Source: an uncultured Saprospiraceae bacterium (GTDB taxonomy: Bacteria > Bacteroidota > Bacteroidia > Chitinophagales > Saprospiraceae). Taken from it: a DNA stretch of 64,000 nt. The stretch lies in assembly GCA_937926205.1 (NCBI GenBank), contig CALEYL010000009.1, positions 22,560 to 86,559 of the forward strand. The letters run 5' to 3'. This document shows positions 34,941-42,619 of this stretch, piece after piece (within the stretch, counting starts at the first letter, position 1; each line of letters begins with the position of its first letter). A model generated the notes under the pieces. The model was not told where the DNA came from, did not search any database, and was given only the letters and a program-made list of their open reading frames with translations. A program made the position numbers and the translations under genes.

Positions 34941-36977
34941 TCATTCTTCCAACACCTTAAACTCCGTCCTCCTGTTCATCTGATACGCTTCTTCGCTACA
35001 GGGCTTTCCGTCAACGCAATCGTTTACCGGTTGGCTTTCCCCATAACCTTTTGCGACCAATCTGGATGCCGGAATGCCTTTGTAGGTCAACCAGGCCACA
35101 ATTGCATCAGCACGGCGTTGCGACAATTGCATGTTATAGCTGTCGGAACCGCGACTGTCTGTATGCGAGCTGATTTCTAATTTAAGATTCGGATTGTCTT
35201 CCAGCAACTTGAGCAGTTTTTTCAACTCCGCAATGCCATCTTCCCGAACGCTGGAACGCTGAAAATCGTAATAAATATTCAACAAATAGGCAATGCTGTT
35301 TTCATTTTCTTTGTTTTTGGAAGTACCCGTTTTAAACAGGGCCGTTTGTTCCCGTGATTTGTCAACAGCAGGCACAATTTTTTCTCTGGCAGTTTCGGTT
35401 CGGAAAGGCAGCAGCTGGATTTCCAGCGGCAATGCTTTCAAACTGTCTGCACAGATTTTTTCTTCCAGCGTGTATGAGAAGTAATCTCCTTTTTCGGCCC
35501 GCACTTTGTAACAGCAACCTGGCGTCAGCTCGATGGAGAACTCGCCGGCATAATTGGTAATCCCGGATAGGGTACCTTCACAGGTCAGCGCTTTCAATTG
35601 CACGGAAGCCCCGGCTAAAGGAGAACCGTCCAGATGGTGCACCACGCGGCCGTTCAGGACGATGGGTTTTTCCGGTTCGGGCTCTATGGGCATTTCGTAA
35701 ATCACCGGCATAACTTCTTTTTGCCGGATGAAATGGTAAATATCGTCATTTCCGGTTCTGTCGGAAGCAAAATAGCCTTCCTGTCCGTCGTTGCTGACGA
35801 TGAATCCGAAATCGTCAAATTCCGTGTTGACCGGACTGCCTAAATTTTTCACTTCCTCCCAGTCGCCATCCGGCGTTTCCCGGGTGACAAAGATATCCTG
35901 ACCGCCCAATCCAAAATGTCCGTCAGAAGAAAAATAGAGTTGATCGTCGGCATGGTAAAACGGGTATAACTCATCGCTGTCGGTATTGATTCCGGGTCCG
36001 AGGTTGACCGGAGCGCCCCAGAGTCCGCCTTCCCGCGAACAAACATAGATGTCTTTGCCGCCAAATCCCCCCGGCATATCAGATGAAAAAAACAACCTGC
36101 TGCCATCCGGTGAAAGGGAAGGGTGCGCCACAGAATAAGCAGGATTGTTAAAAGGCAAAGGCGCCAGATTGCCCCAGGTAGAACTATCGGTGAGATTCGC
36201 GTACATGATCTCAAGTCGGTTGACCACCAATTTGTCTTCCACCCCCTCTATTTTGCGGTTTCGCGTAAAAAAGACTTCCTGCTCGTCCTTGCTGAAAGTA
36301 ATGATGGCATCGTGAAAACGCGATTTCAATTCCGGTGAAAATAAGGACGGCACTCCGTAAATCGGGGTGTCGGCCTGCATCTTTACGGGTACAAAATAAA
36401 GGTCGAAAAATGCCCGGCCGTGGTCCGTTTCTCCCTCAGGAAGCCGCGTAGAACCAAAAACCAAACCGTTGCGATAGAAGGCTGGCCCAATATCACTGGC
36501 TGCACCATTAAAACCGGGGTGCGACAACTGATAGAGGTCCGTATTAGAGACGAGCAATTCCTGTCGGTATTCGCAGGCTCTCGCCAGTTGCTTTTTTCGA
36601 ACATCGTAAGGGCGCTGCTTCAGAAATTGCTCGTACCAATAGGTGGCATCTTCGCATTTCCCATTGCGTTGGAGCATCAGCCCGTAGTAGTATTTTTGGA
36701 AAGGCGTTGCTTCAGGAGACTGTACAACCTGTGCATACCAGATTTCAGCGTTCACACAATCATTGAGCTTGCGGTAAGCTTCGGCAATCGCTGCTTTGGC
36801 TTCGGGCAGATCGTGTTTTCCCAGCACCTGTTTATACAGGTCTATGGCCGCTTCGTAATTCAGCGTTTCCAGGTAGAATTGCGCCTTTTTCAACTTCGCC
36901 TTTTGGGCAAATACCGGCAACGAAACCGCGCCGAGGAGGAGAATCAGCAGACAGGTTTGTTTTCTCATAGCATACAA
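34941..36977 (-). CDS. PorE-like OmpA family protein (TPR, beta-propeller, OmpA_C)
   Basis: A 678-residue envelope protein. After a signal peptide (residues 1-24) come TPR-like helices (25-150) and WD40/PD40-type propeller blades at about 160-420 (SPDGSRLFFSSDMPGGFGG). A carboxypeptidase regulatory-like domain follows (GRVVHHLDGSPLAGASVQL, about 440-500). An OmpA peptidoglycan-binding domain closes it (LEISSHTDSRGSDSYNMQLS, about 570-678). The same order is seen in PorE, a T9SS component of Porphyromonas. The first residue is a cleavable signal rather than a clear lipobox. Paralogues of this layout are common in Saprospiraceae, so T9SS membership is not certain. Confidence 0.82.
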   Translation of the reverse strand: MYAMRKQTCLLILLLGAVSLPVFAQKAKLKKAQFYLETLNYEAAIDLYKQVLGKHDLPEAKAAIAEAYRKLNDCVNAEIWYAQVVQSPEATPFQKYYYGLMLQRNGKCEDATYWYEQFLKQRPYDVRKKQLARACEYRQELLVSNTDLYQLSHPGFNGAASDIGPAFYRNGLVFGSTRLPEGETDHGRAFFDLYFVPVKMQADTPIYGVPSLFSPELKSRFHDAIITFSKDEQEVFFTRNRKIEGVEDKLVVNRLEIMYANLTDSSTWGNLAPLPFNNPAYSVAHPSLSPDGSRLFFSSDMPGGFGGKDIYVCSREGGLWGAPVNLGPGINTDSDELYPFYHADDQLYFSSDGHFGLGGQDIFVTRETPDGDWEEVKNLGSPVNTEFDDFGFIVSNDGQEGYFASDRTGNDDIYHFIRQKEVMPVIYEMPIEPEPEKPIVLNGRVVHHLDGSPLAGASVQLKALTCEGTLSGITNYAGEFSIELTPGCCYKVRAEKGDYFSYTLEEKICADSLKALPLEIQLLPFRTETAREKIVPAVDKSREQTALFKTGTSKNKENENSIAYLLNIYYDFQRSSVREDGIAELKKLLKLLEDNPNLKLEISSHTDSRGSDSYNMQLSQRRADAIVAWLTYKGIPASRLVAKGYGESQPVNDCVDGKPCSEEAYQMNRRTEFKVLEE

Positions 36978-37055
36978 TCTGGTTTATTTCTTTGGATACG
37001 AATCCAAAGTGCATTTGTTGCAACGCACTATAAAAGGGGAAAGTCGTGCGCTTTG

Positions 37056-37063
37056 CAAAGTTA
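37056..37063 (-). promoter_or_regulatory. Putative -7 element of the PorE-like gene
   Basis: Minus-strand TAACTTTG matches TAnnTTTG, about 80 nt before the start at 36977. Confidence 0.4.
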
Positions 37064-37119
37064 GTAATTATAGGGGAAATGGCCGACTTTTGGCCAGGGC
37101 ATAACGCGGCTATCGGATG

Positions 37120-37428
37120 CTAACTGACACTCTCCCTGATCCAGTCGGCATAGGCTGCGCTTGCCTCTGCTTCTATTTTCAGGATACAAGGCGTGGTGTA
37201 AGGATGCCACCGGCTTACCGCTTCCTGTACTGCTTCCCACTTTTCGGGCATCGTTTTTACAATGCTGACCCATTCTTTGCCGTTTTCGATGTGCCCTTGC
37301 CACCAATATGCACTTTGAATGGGAAAAATATTGGCACAAGCTGCCAAACGCGCCTCCAACAGTTGATTTGAAATGCGTTGGGCTTCCGCTTCTGTTTCGT
37401 GTGTGATGTAGATTAATGCAATTGGCAT
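37120..37428 (-). CDS. cutA: Divalent-cation tolerance protein CutA
   Basis: A 102-residue trimeric ferredoxin-like protein. Signatures are ALIYITHETEAEAQRISNQLLE, ACANIFPIQSAYWWQG and EWVSIVKTMPEKWEAVQEAV, followed by HPYTTPCILKIE. CutA is widespread; its role in copper tolerance is debated. Single gene, divergent from the membrane protein at 37537. Confidence 0.95.
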   Translation of the reverse strand: MPIALIYITHETEAEAQRISNQLLEARLAACANIFPIQSAYWWQGHIENGKEWVSIVKTMPEKWEAVQEAVSRWHPYTTPCILKIEAEASAAYADWIRESVS

Positions 37429-37450
37429 GGCGAAACTGTATTTTTGATGG

Positions 37451-37458
37451 TAAATTTG
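37451..37458 (+). promoter_or_regulatory. Putative -7 element of the 37537 membrane protein gene
   Basis: TAAATTTG matches TAnnTTTG and would give a leader of about 80 nt. No good -33 is seen. Confidence 0.35.
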
Positions 37459-37536
37459 CAGTGAAAAGTATCAAAATACTCAGCGCTTGTCTGTTTCTCC
37501 GGATGGCTGAGCCAAAAATCAAAAAAAGCAACCACT

Positions 37537-38421
37537 TTGAGCGAACAAACCACTTCACAAGCAACCTTTTCAAAAGTCCGCCTCCTGCTCCAGATTGCCG
37601 CTGTCTGTGTTTTCGCAGGTCGTGCCTGGCAACACCTCCGTTTTGATGCGCCTTACCGGACTTTGCTCTGGGACGAACGCTGGATGAAAAACATCGTCGC
37701 AAACTTCGGCATGACCTGGACGGAATACGTGACCAGCCCCCGTGTGGATTCGGCCATCGACGCATTTACACGCGGCATGGGCTGGTTTTATGTCCTTTGC
37801 GCCCTATGTGTAGTCGCCCTGCCCCGTTTGGGACGCCCGGCTGCGTGGATCGTCACAGCCGGTGGCGCAGGACTGGTGTTTTTGGCATGCTTATACACCA
37901 AAGAAAAATTCTTTTTTGTAGGCGAGTTTTTTGAATTTGCGCTGCAATGTGGTACGCCTTTTTTCTTAGTTTGGCTAAATCGCCGGGGAGCCATCACCCC
38001 CGGATTTGTCCTTTGGATGAAAATTGCCATCGCCTTCACTTTTACCTGCCACGGGCTCTATGCGGTTGGCTTTTATCCCCGTCCGGGCAATTTCATCGAA
38101 ATGACGATGAACATCCTGCACCTTGGCAATCAGCCCGCCGTCGTTTTTCTGAACATCGTTGGAACGCTCGATTTTATCCTGAGTGTTTGCATTTTTTTAC
38201 CCTGGCGCAAAGTGGTATTTGGCGCCCTTGCCTACGCGGCTTTCTGGGGTCTGGCTACCGCCGTTGCTCGTATCTGGGCCAATTTCATTCCGGAATTTTG
38301 GGAAAACTCCCTGACGCAGTGGGTTCACGAGACGGTCTTTCGCCTGCCTCATTTTCTGGTTCCGCTGGCAGTCGTGGTTTGCCTGTTCAACATCAGTGAA
38401 AAACGTCGATCTCGGGTTTAA
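37537..38421 (+). CDS. Multi-pass membrane protein of unknown function
   Basis: A 294-residue protein with seven or eight predicted helices. The first pair is around LLLQIAAVCVFAGRAWQHL and WFYVLCALCVVALP. A conserved-looking short segment RAWQHLRFDAPYRTLLWDE follows helix 1. It resembles DoxX-like and HTTM-type membrane proteins in topology, but I cannot place it. It starts with TTG at 37537. A 7-bp hairpin (GCGAAAC / GTTTCGC, 38428-38445) follows its stop. Confidence 0.7.
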   Translation: MSEQTTSQATFSKVRLLLQIAAVCVFAGRAWQHLRFDAPYRTLLWDERWMKNIVANFGMTWTEYVTSPRVDSAIDAFTRGMGWFYVLCALCVVALPRLGRPAAWIVTAGGAGLVFLACLYTKEKFFFVGEFFEFALQCGTPFFLVWLNRRGAITPGFVLWMKIAIAFTFTCHGLYAVGFYPRPGNFIEMTMNILHLGNQPAVVFLNIVGTLDFILSVCIFLPWRKVVFGALAYAAFWGLATAVARIWANFIPEFWENSLTQWVHETVFRLPHFLVPLAVVVCLFNISEKRRSRV

Positions 38422-38487
38422 TGTACCGCGAAACCCCGGTTTCGCAGCCAGTGCAGCAATCCCTCTCCGGGAAGACCACTTTTTTTG

Positions 38488-38495
38488 TATATTTG
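38488..38495 (+). promoter_or_regulatory. Putative -7 element of the lipoxygenase gene
   Basis: TATATTTG matches TAnnTTTG. The MITE lies between it and the start codon at 38784, so the element would be transcribed as part of a roughly 280-nt leader. Confidence 0.45.
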
Positions 38496-38600
38496 TAAGA
38501 GAAACTACATCCGTTAGTCCTTAACTGCCAGTGCCCAAACATTCGGTCTTGTGTCTGATTTTTTGGATTTGATAACAAGACTTGTATGCTTCGCGACTTA

Positions 38601-38760
38601 GAGCTTGTTCGGGATTTACTGATTGAGCGAGGGTGAGGAAATTTTATTTTAGACAAGGCGGATTTTGCAGACATAGCCGGCAGCTATGGCGAAAAAATCC
38701 AACGATGAATAAAATAAAATTTGCCACCCACAGCCAATTGAGGAATTCCCGAACAAGCTC
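38601..38760. mobile_element. 160-bp MITE with TTA target duplication
   Basis: Perfect 14-bp terminal inverted repeats (GAGCTTGTTCGGGA at 38601-38614 and its complement at 38747-38760) are flanked by TTA on both sides. The interior is an imperfect palindrome throughout, with the shared block AAATTTTATTTTA on both arms and a CATAGC / GCTATG centre. It encodes nothing. The TNA duplication and a GAGC...TGTT terminus suggest mobilisation by an IS5-family (IS1031-like) transposase. None is encoded in the window. Confidence 0.85.
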
Positions 38761-38783
38761 TTAGACACTAAATCCTCACAGAT

Positions 38784-40691
38784 ATGAATTTAAAATACAC
38801 CCTCCTCCTCCTAAGCGCGTTATGGCTGCTCGGCATCCTCGCTTATTTCCTTTTCCGGCGACGGGAATATGGAAAACACATTGCTCATCTTCCCCTGCGC
38901 TTGCTGGGTTACCCAAACATACCTGCGGTGCCGCTCGTGCTTGAGCAAATTCCGGTCACCCTGGAACGGCTTGGCCGACGTGCTTATGCGACCAAACAAG
39001 CCAAATCCGGCCTCAATAAATTATTCAGCATCGGGGCTTTTAAAGATGAGAACGGCTATTCTTTTCTTTATGGTCGTGGAAAAGATGTAGAAGCAGAGGC
39101 AGAAGCCGATCGTCAGGCTTTGAAAGCGGATATCGAAACAGCCATAAGGGAAAATGAACTCCGTCCCGAAAAAACGCACAGCCGTCTGAAGGACAACGCC
39201 CATTTGATCAAAGCAGAAAAAGAAGACCCGATCACCTTGTTGTCGCTTACGGCGCCGGAGCAATTTGCCATGTCCTGGACCACGTTCAACGACGTATACG
39301 AAGAGGGCGCCCCCCGGCTTGCCGATCTTGCAGCCACCCTCAGCGATCCGGAGGCAGCCAACCGCGAATTCTGGCCCACCATAGCCAAATACGGTTTTGC
39401 GTACAACCTGCTCATCCTGCAAAAAGTGAACGCCGAAAATGCCGCCGGTTTCAAAGCCGCTTTTGGAGAAGAGTGGACCGCCGAAATTCAGACCCTGCTG
39501 GAGCAGCAACTGCTCTACGCCATCGACCTGCGCTTTTATGAAATCCTGGAGCCCCAAACAGTAAAAGGCAACCCCCGCTTCACCCCGGCCACGCTGACCC
39601 TTTTGGCGCAGGATGCAGCCACTAAGGCCTTGAGGCCCGTGAAAATCATCGTGTCGGGCCACCAGGGCAGCCAAAAACAAATGTACACCTACGGCGTGGC
39701 CACTCCGGGCGCCTGGCTCTATGCGCTGCAGGCTGTCAAAACCTCCGTTACCCTTTACGGCATTTGGATGGGCCACGTTTACCATTGGCATATTGTGAGC
39801 GCCGCCCTGCTCATGACGCTGAACAACAAAGTGGAAGAAAAACACCCGCTCCGGGTTTTCATGGCGCCGCAAAGCGACTTTTTGCTGGCTTTCAACGATG
39901 TGCTTCTGTTGCTATGGAAAGGCATTGCCCCGCCGACTTCGGTGAGTTCCGCCAAACAGTTTATTGCCATGACCGACGCTTTCGCGAAAGGCCGTGTCTA
40001 TTTCGACGACGATCCGGATGTGACCCTGGAAAAATTTGGCATCAAAAAAGCAGATTTCAGCGATAAAGCCGACTGGGATCAGTTTCCCATCGCCGGTCAA
40101 ATGTTGGGCATCTGGAAAGCCGTCGGCGATTACGTCACTGTTTTTGTTGAAAACACCTGGACCAGCGACGCCGCCGTGGCAGCCGACAAAGACCTGCAGG
40201 CCTGGCTGGCGGCTTCTACCAACCCCGAAGTCGGCAACGTGGTGGGGCTGCCGCCAATGGACAGCCGTGCCAACCTCATCCGAACGCTGCAAAGCCTCGT
40301 TTTCCGGCTCACGGCGCACGGTTCTGCGCGTATGAACCACACCGCCAACCCGATGTTGAGCTTCGTGGCCAATTTTCCGCCCTGTCTGCAACTGACCGAC
40401 ATTCCGCCGGCCAACCAACCGATAAATACAGAAGAACTGCTCCGCTATCTGCCCAAAACCGGCGCGATCGGAGAAATGATGACCTTCTATTTTACCTTTG
40501 TTTTTTCAGCGCCCTACGTACCGTTCCTGCCCTTAGCCGGCGACAATACCGAACTGATTTTTGGCGACGACCCGACCGAGCCGCGCAATGTCGCGCTCAT
40601 CGCATTCCGCGAATACATCCGGAATTTCATTACCGGCTACGATGCGCCCACGCCGCAGTACTACCAGTGGCCACGGAATATTGAGACGTAA
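38784..40691 (+). CDS. Membrane-anchored lipoxygenase family protein
   Basis: A 635-residue protein with one N-terminal helix (residues 5-24). It matches the lipoxygenase catalytic fold, a non-haem iron dioxygenase of polyunsaturated fatty acids. H331-x4-H336 (HVYHWH) has the exact spacing of the first two iron histidines and is followed by HPLRVFMAP. Residues 450-476 (YVTVFVENTWTSDAAVAADK then DLQAWL) match the family block YV.LYY..D..V..D.ELQ.W. The third-ligand region is RLTAHGSARMNHTANP (H512, N518), where the canonical H-x3-N/H spacing is altered. It lacks the PLAT domain and ends in Thr rather than the liganding Ile. Confidence 0.78.
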   Translation: MNLKYTLLLLSALWLLGILAYFLFRRREYGKHIAHLPLRLLGYPNIPAVPLVLEQIPVTLERLGRRAYATKQAKSGLNKLFSIGAFKDENGYSFLYGRGKDVEAEAEADRQALKADIETAIRENELRPEKTHSRLKDNAHLIKAEKEDPITLLSLTAPEQFAMSWTTFNDVYEEGAPRLADLAATLSDPEAANREFWPTIAKYGFAYNLLILQKVNAENAAGFKAAFGEEWTAEIQTLLEQQLLYAIDLRFYEILEPQTVKGNPRFTPATLTLLAQDAATKALRPVKIIVSGHQGSQKQMYTYGVATPGAWLYALQAVKTSVTLYGIWMGHVYHWHIVSAALLMTLNNKVEEKHPLRVFMAPQSDFLLAFNDVLLLLWKGIAPPTSVSSAKQFIAMTDAFAKGRVYFDDDPDVTLEKFGIKKADFSDKADWDQFPIAGQMLGIWKAVGDYVTVFVENTWTSDAAVAADKDLQAWLAASTNPEVGNVVGLPPMDSRANLIRTLQSLVFRLTAHGSARMNHTANPMLSFVANFPPCLQLTDIPPANQPINTEELLRYLPKTGAIGEMMTFYFTFVFSAPYVPFLPLAGDNTELIFGDDPTEPRNVALIAFREYIRNFITGYDAPTPQYYQWPRNIET

Positions 40692-40710
40692 TCGTACACA
40701 TCAGGCTCCC

Positions 40711-40834
40711 GAAGGTGACACCTTTCCAAAAAAGGTGTTACCTCTGTTGTAGCAAAATGCCCGACGTGACACGAAGGTGACACCTTTCCAAAAAGGTGTT
40801 ACCTTTATTGTAGTAAAATGCCAGAGGTGACGCC
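40711..40834. repeat. 62-bp tandem repeat with internal hairpin
   Basis: Two units begin at 40711 and 40773, each opening GAAGGTGACACCTTTCC. Within each unit AGGTGACACCTTT pairs with AAAGGTGTTACCT. The copies differ at a handful of sites. A third, shortened start (GAGGTGACGCCTTTCG) follows at about 40824. Confidence 0.8.
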
Positions 40835-41089
40835 TTTCGTTTCGACTCCGCTCAACGAACGGGGGCACCTCTATTGGAGCCCTAACGCACGGGGCAGCGC
40901 CACTCTGGTTCCTTTTTCTGTCTGAATCAGAATTCGCAGAATTTTGGAATTTTCAGAATCGCGCCATCCTGAAAATTCTGATTTAGACAATTATGCTCCT
41001 ACGCCGCGTCGCTGTTCCGCTCAGCCGGCAGCACCATGGATTTTCTGGTTTTCGTCAACATGTTGTAAACCCCAATCTTACTAATTTGC

Positions 41090-41157
41090 CCCTTGTTAAC
41101 AGGCCACTCCAATACGTTTGCCAAAGCTTTCGGAGCTTTAGCAAACGGCATTCACCT
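41090..41157. repeat. 68-bp direct repeat, left copy
   Basis: Starts CCCTTGTTAACAGGCCACTC and ends GGCATTCACCT, nearly identical to 44688-44755. Its core at 41115-41147 is a strong hairpin: CGTTTGC-C-AAAGCT / AGCTTT-A-GCAAACG around TTCGG. Confidence 0.85.
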
Positions 41158-41210
41158 GTTAATTCTCCAGTCGCTCGTCTTTCGTCTATGCCAATCGAGT
41201 CCCGTCAAAT

Positions 41211-41312
41211 CCCCAAATAAACAAATCACCATCTCAACAAATAAACAAATCAACAAATCAACCCCTGCTCCATCCCACACTGCTCCATCTTCAAATCATC
41301 AAATCACTTATC
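41211..41312. repeat. Degenerate 8-nt microsatellite
   Basis: Units of AAATAAAC, AAATCAAC and CAAATCAC alternate, ending with TCAAATCA units shortly before the SUMF1 start. The same octamer family occurs at 44770-44833. Confidence 0.65.
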
Positions 41313-41341
41313 TTTACCCCCGTGCGCAAAAACCACCACAC

Positions 41342-42079
41342 ATGAATTACCACACTGAAAAACTCCCGAACGACGGCCCCACCTTCCGCCTGGTCTACAT
41401 CCCCGGCGGGGAATTCCGCATGGGCAGCGAAGACAAGGATAAAGAAGCAGTGAAATATGAAAAACCAGCCCATCCCGTGCGCCTCGATGACTTCTACCTT
41501 GGCGAATTTGCCGTCACGCAGGATATATGGGAAGCAGTGACGGGCCAAAATCCGTCAAGCTTCAAAGGCGCCCGACGACCCGTTGAAAGAGTTTCCTGGG
41601 ACGACATCAATAATGATTTTTTACCCAAACTGAACCAGCTTACCGAGAGGGAATACCGCCTGCCCACCGAAGCCGAGTGGGAATACGCAGCGCGGGGCGG
41701 ACCCTATTGGGAAAGTGAAGGCTACCGATACGCTGGCAGCGATCTGCTGGATCAGGTGGGTTGGTATTTTATAAACAGCGGCCGGAAAACACAGGACGTT
41801 GGGCTTTTGCTGCCCAATGCGCTGGGTTTGCACGACATGAGCGGAAATGTTTGGGAGTGGTGTGAAGATCAATGGCACCGTAATTACCAAAAGGCGCCGA
41901 ATGATGGTAGGGCTTGGGTAGATCAGTCAGATAAGGGCGTCTCCCGCGTGATTCGCGGCGGCAGCTGGAATTACGATCCGCAGGTCTGCCGCGCCGCTTA
42001 TCGCGACTTCGACGGGCCGACGGTTCGAGGCAACGGCGTTGGCTTTCGTCTGGCTTTGTCCTTGCAGGGAGGTGGTTAG
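41342..42079 (+). CDS. SUMF1/FGE-fold protein, probable DGR variable protein
   Basis: A 245-residue formylglycine-generating-enzyme-fold (C-type lectin-like) protein without signal peptide. Signatures are FRLVYIPGGEFRMGSED, YRLPTEAEWEYAARGG, LGLHDMSGNVWEWCEDQWH and the end RVIRGGSWNYDPQVCRAAYR. True FGE active-site cysteines are not evident, so it is probably a binding module. The ATG at 41342 is chosen; the upstream reading from 41093 begins in a repeat. The C-terminal 35 residues have the codon pattern of a diversity-generating retroelement target (separate entry). Confidence 0.88.
   Translation: MNYHTEKLPNDGPTFRLVYIPGGEFRMGSEDKDKEAVKYEKPAHPVRLDDFYLGEFAVTQDIWEAVTGQNPSSFKGARRPVERVSWDDINNDFLPKLNQLTEREYRLPTEAEWEYAARGGPYWESEGYRYAGSDLLDQVGWYFINSGRKTQDVGLLLPNALGLHDMSGNVWEWCEDQWHRNYQKAPNDGRAWVDQSDKGVSRVIRGGSWNYDPQVCRAAYRDFDGPTVRGNGVGFRLALSLQGGG
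41945..42055 (+). other. Candidate DGR variable region (VR)
   Basis: Between the constant RVIRGGSWN and VGFRLALSLQ, substitutions cluster at codons ending in C or T: TAC, GAT, GTC, TAT, GAC, TTC, GAC, GTT, GGC, AAC, GGC. That is what adenine-targeted mutagenesis of AAC or AAT codons in a template repeat would leave. The layout matches FGE-fold DGR targets. No template repeat, Avd or reverse transcriptase was found in the window. Confidence 0.5.
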
Positions 42080-42204
42080 CTTATCCAGTTTCCCGTGAGC
42101 AAAAAAGAAAAGGAGGTGGCTCATAGCAGGCGGGCGAGGGACGAGCCGTCTGTGTAGTGAGGGCTTGACTCGAAGTCTGATGTCGTCAACTTAGCGACGT
42201 AAAC

Positions 42205-42412
42205 GACCCTGCAAGGGTCAACTTTGAATAGCCCCCGATGGAATCGGGGGAAAAGTGGAAGTGGTGAGGTAACGCCCAACCCCTAATGGGGTTGAATATC
42301 AGGGCATGACGCATTAACATTCAACCCCATTCGGGGTTACCCGTTACAATTCGTTTATGCGACCAAACCCCGATTGCAACGGGGACTATTCACCTTCAAC
42401 CACTTTGTGGTT
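42205..42412. repeat. Array of six short hairpins
   Basis: Stems are GACCCT/AGGGTC (42205), CCCCCGAT/ATCGGGGG (42232), CAACCCC/GGGGTTG (42277), AACCCC/GGGGTT (42323), CCCCG/CGGGG (42368) and AACCAC/GTGGTT (42398), with 3-7 nt loops. Four of them start 45-46 nt apart. Arms differ between hairpins but always pair within each, which points to RNA structure or a transposable palindrome family. Confidence 0.75.
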
Positions 42413-42551
42413 ATCATTCCTTAAGTTGACTACATTAGACTCGAAGTTTGAGTACAAAATATTTAATATCCCGATTCCGGACAGCGAGCAGATGAATGAA
42501 GAAAGCGGCAGTATGAGTAGGCATTGGAACAGAAAATTCTGCCGCTTTTTT

Positions 42552-42559
42552 TACTTTTG
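42552..42559 (+). promoter_or_regulatory. Putative -7 element of the Roco gene
   Basis: TACTTTTG matches TAnnTTTG, 60 nt before the start at 42620. A TTGG lies about 20 nt upstream in place of TTTG. Confidence 0.4.
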
Positions 42560-42619
42560 TAACCGGGCAACCCCCTGGTAACAACGGTAACAACCAGCGA
42601 CACATTCATAAAAACACTT

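Larger units (their letters stand above)
38422..38783. other. Intergenic leader of the lipoxygenase gene
   Basis: A 362-base gap. It contains a hairpin at 38428-38445, a TATATTTG -7 element at 38488-38495 and a 160-bp MITE at 38601-38760. No ORF in it looks real. Confidence 0.6.
40692..41341. other. Repeat-filled intergenic region before the SUMF1 gene
   Basis: A 650-base gap with no convincing gene. In order it contains a 62-bp tandem hairpin repeat (40711-40834), an inverted copy of the GTTCGTTGAGCGG repeat (40835-40860), a 68-bp direct repeat with a hairpin (41090-41157) and an octamer microsatellite (41211-41312). Confidence 0.7.
42080..42619. other. Hairpin-rich intergenic region between SUMF1 and Roco genes
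   Basis: A 540-base gap with no convincing gene. It contains the hairpin array at 42205-42412 and a promoter element at 42552. The first 100 bases follow the VR and have no clear feature. Confidence 0.6.

Noticed and set aside
37061..37765. 234-codon minus-strand ORF overlapping cutA
   Set aside because: The cutA reading in another frame of the same strand has all family motifs; this one has none.
39021..39872. 283-codon minus-strand ORF
   Set aside because: Antisense to the lipoxygenase gene; its composition is that of a mirror frame.
41093..41341. N-terminal extension of the SUMF1 protein
   Set aside because: The extra 83 codons translate the direct repeat and octamer microsatellite; the ATG at 41342 starts the domain.
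42205..42412. CRISPR array
   Set aside because: The hairpins differ in sequence and have no constant direct repeat or unique spacers, and no cas gene is present.
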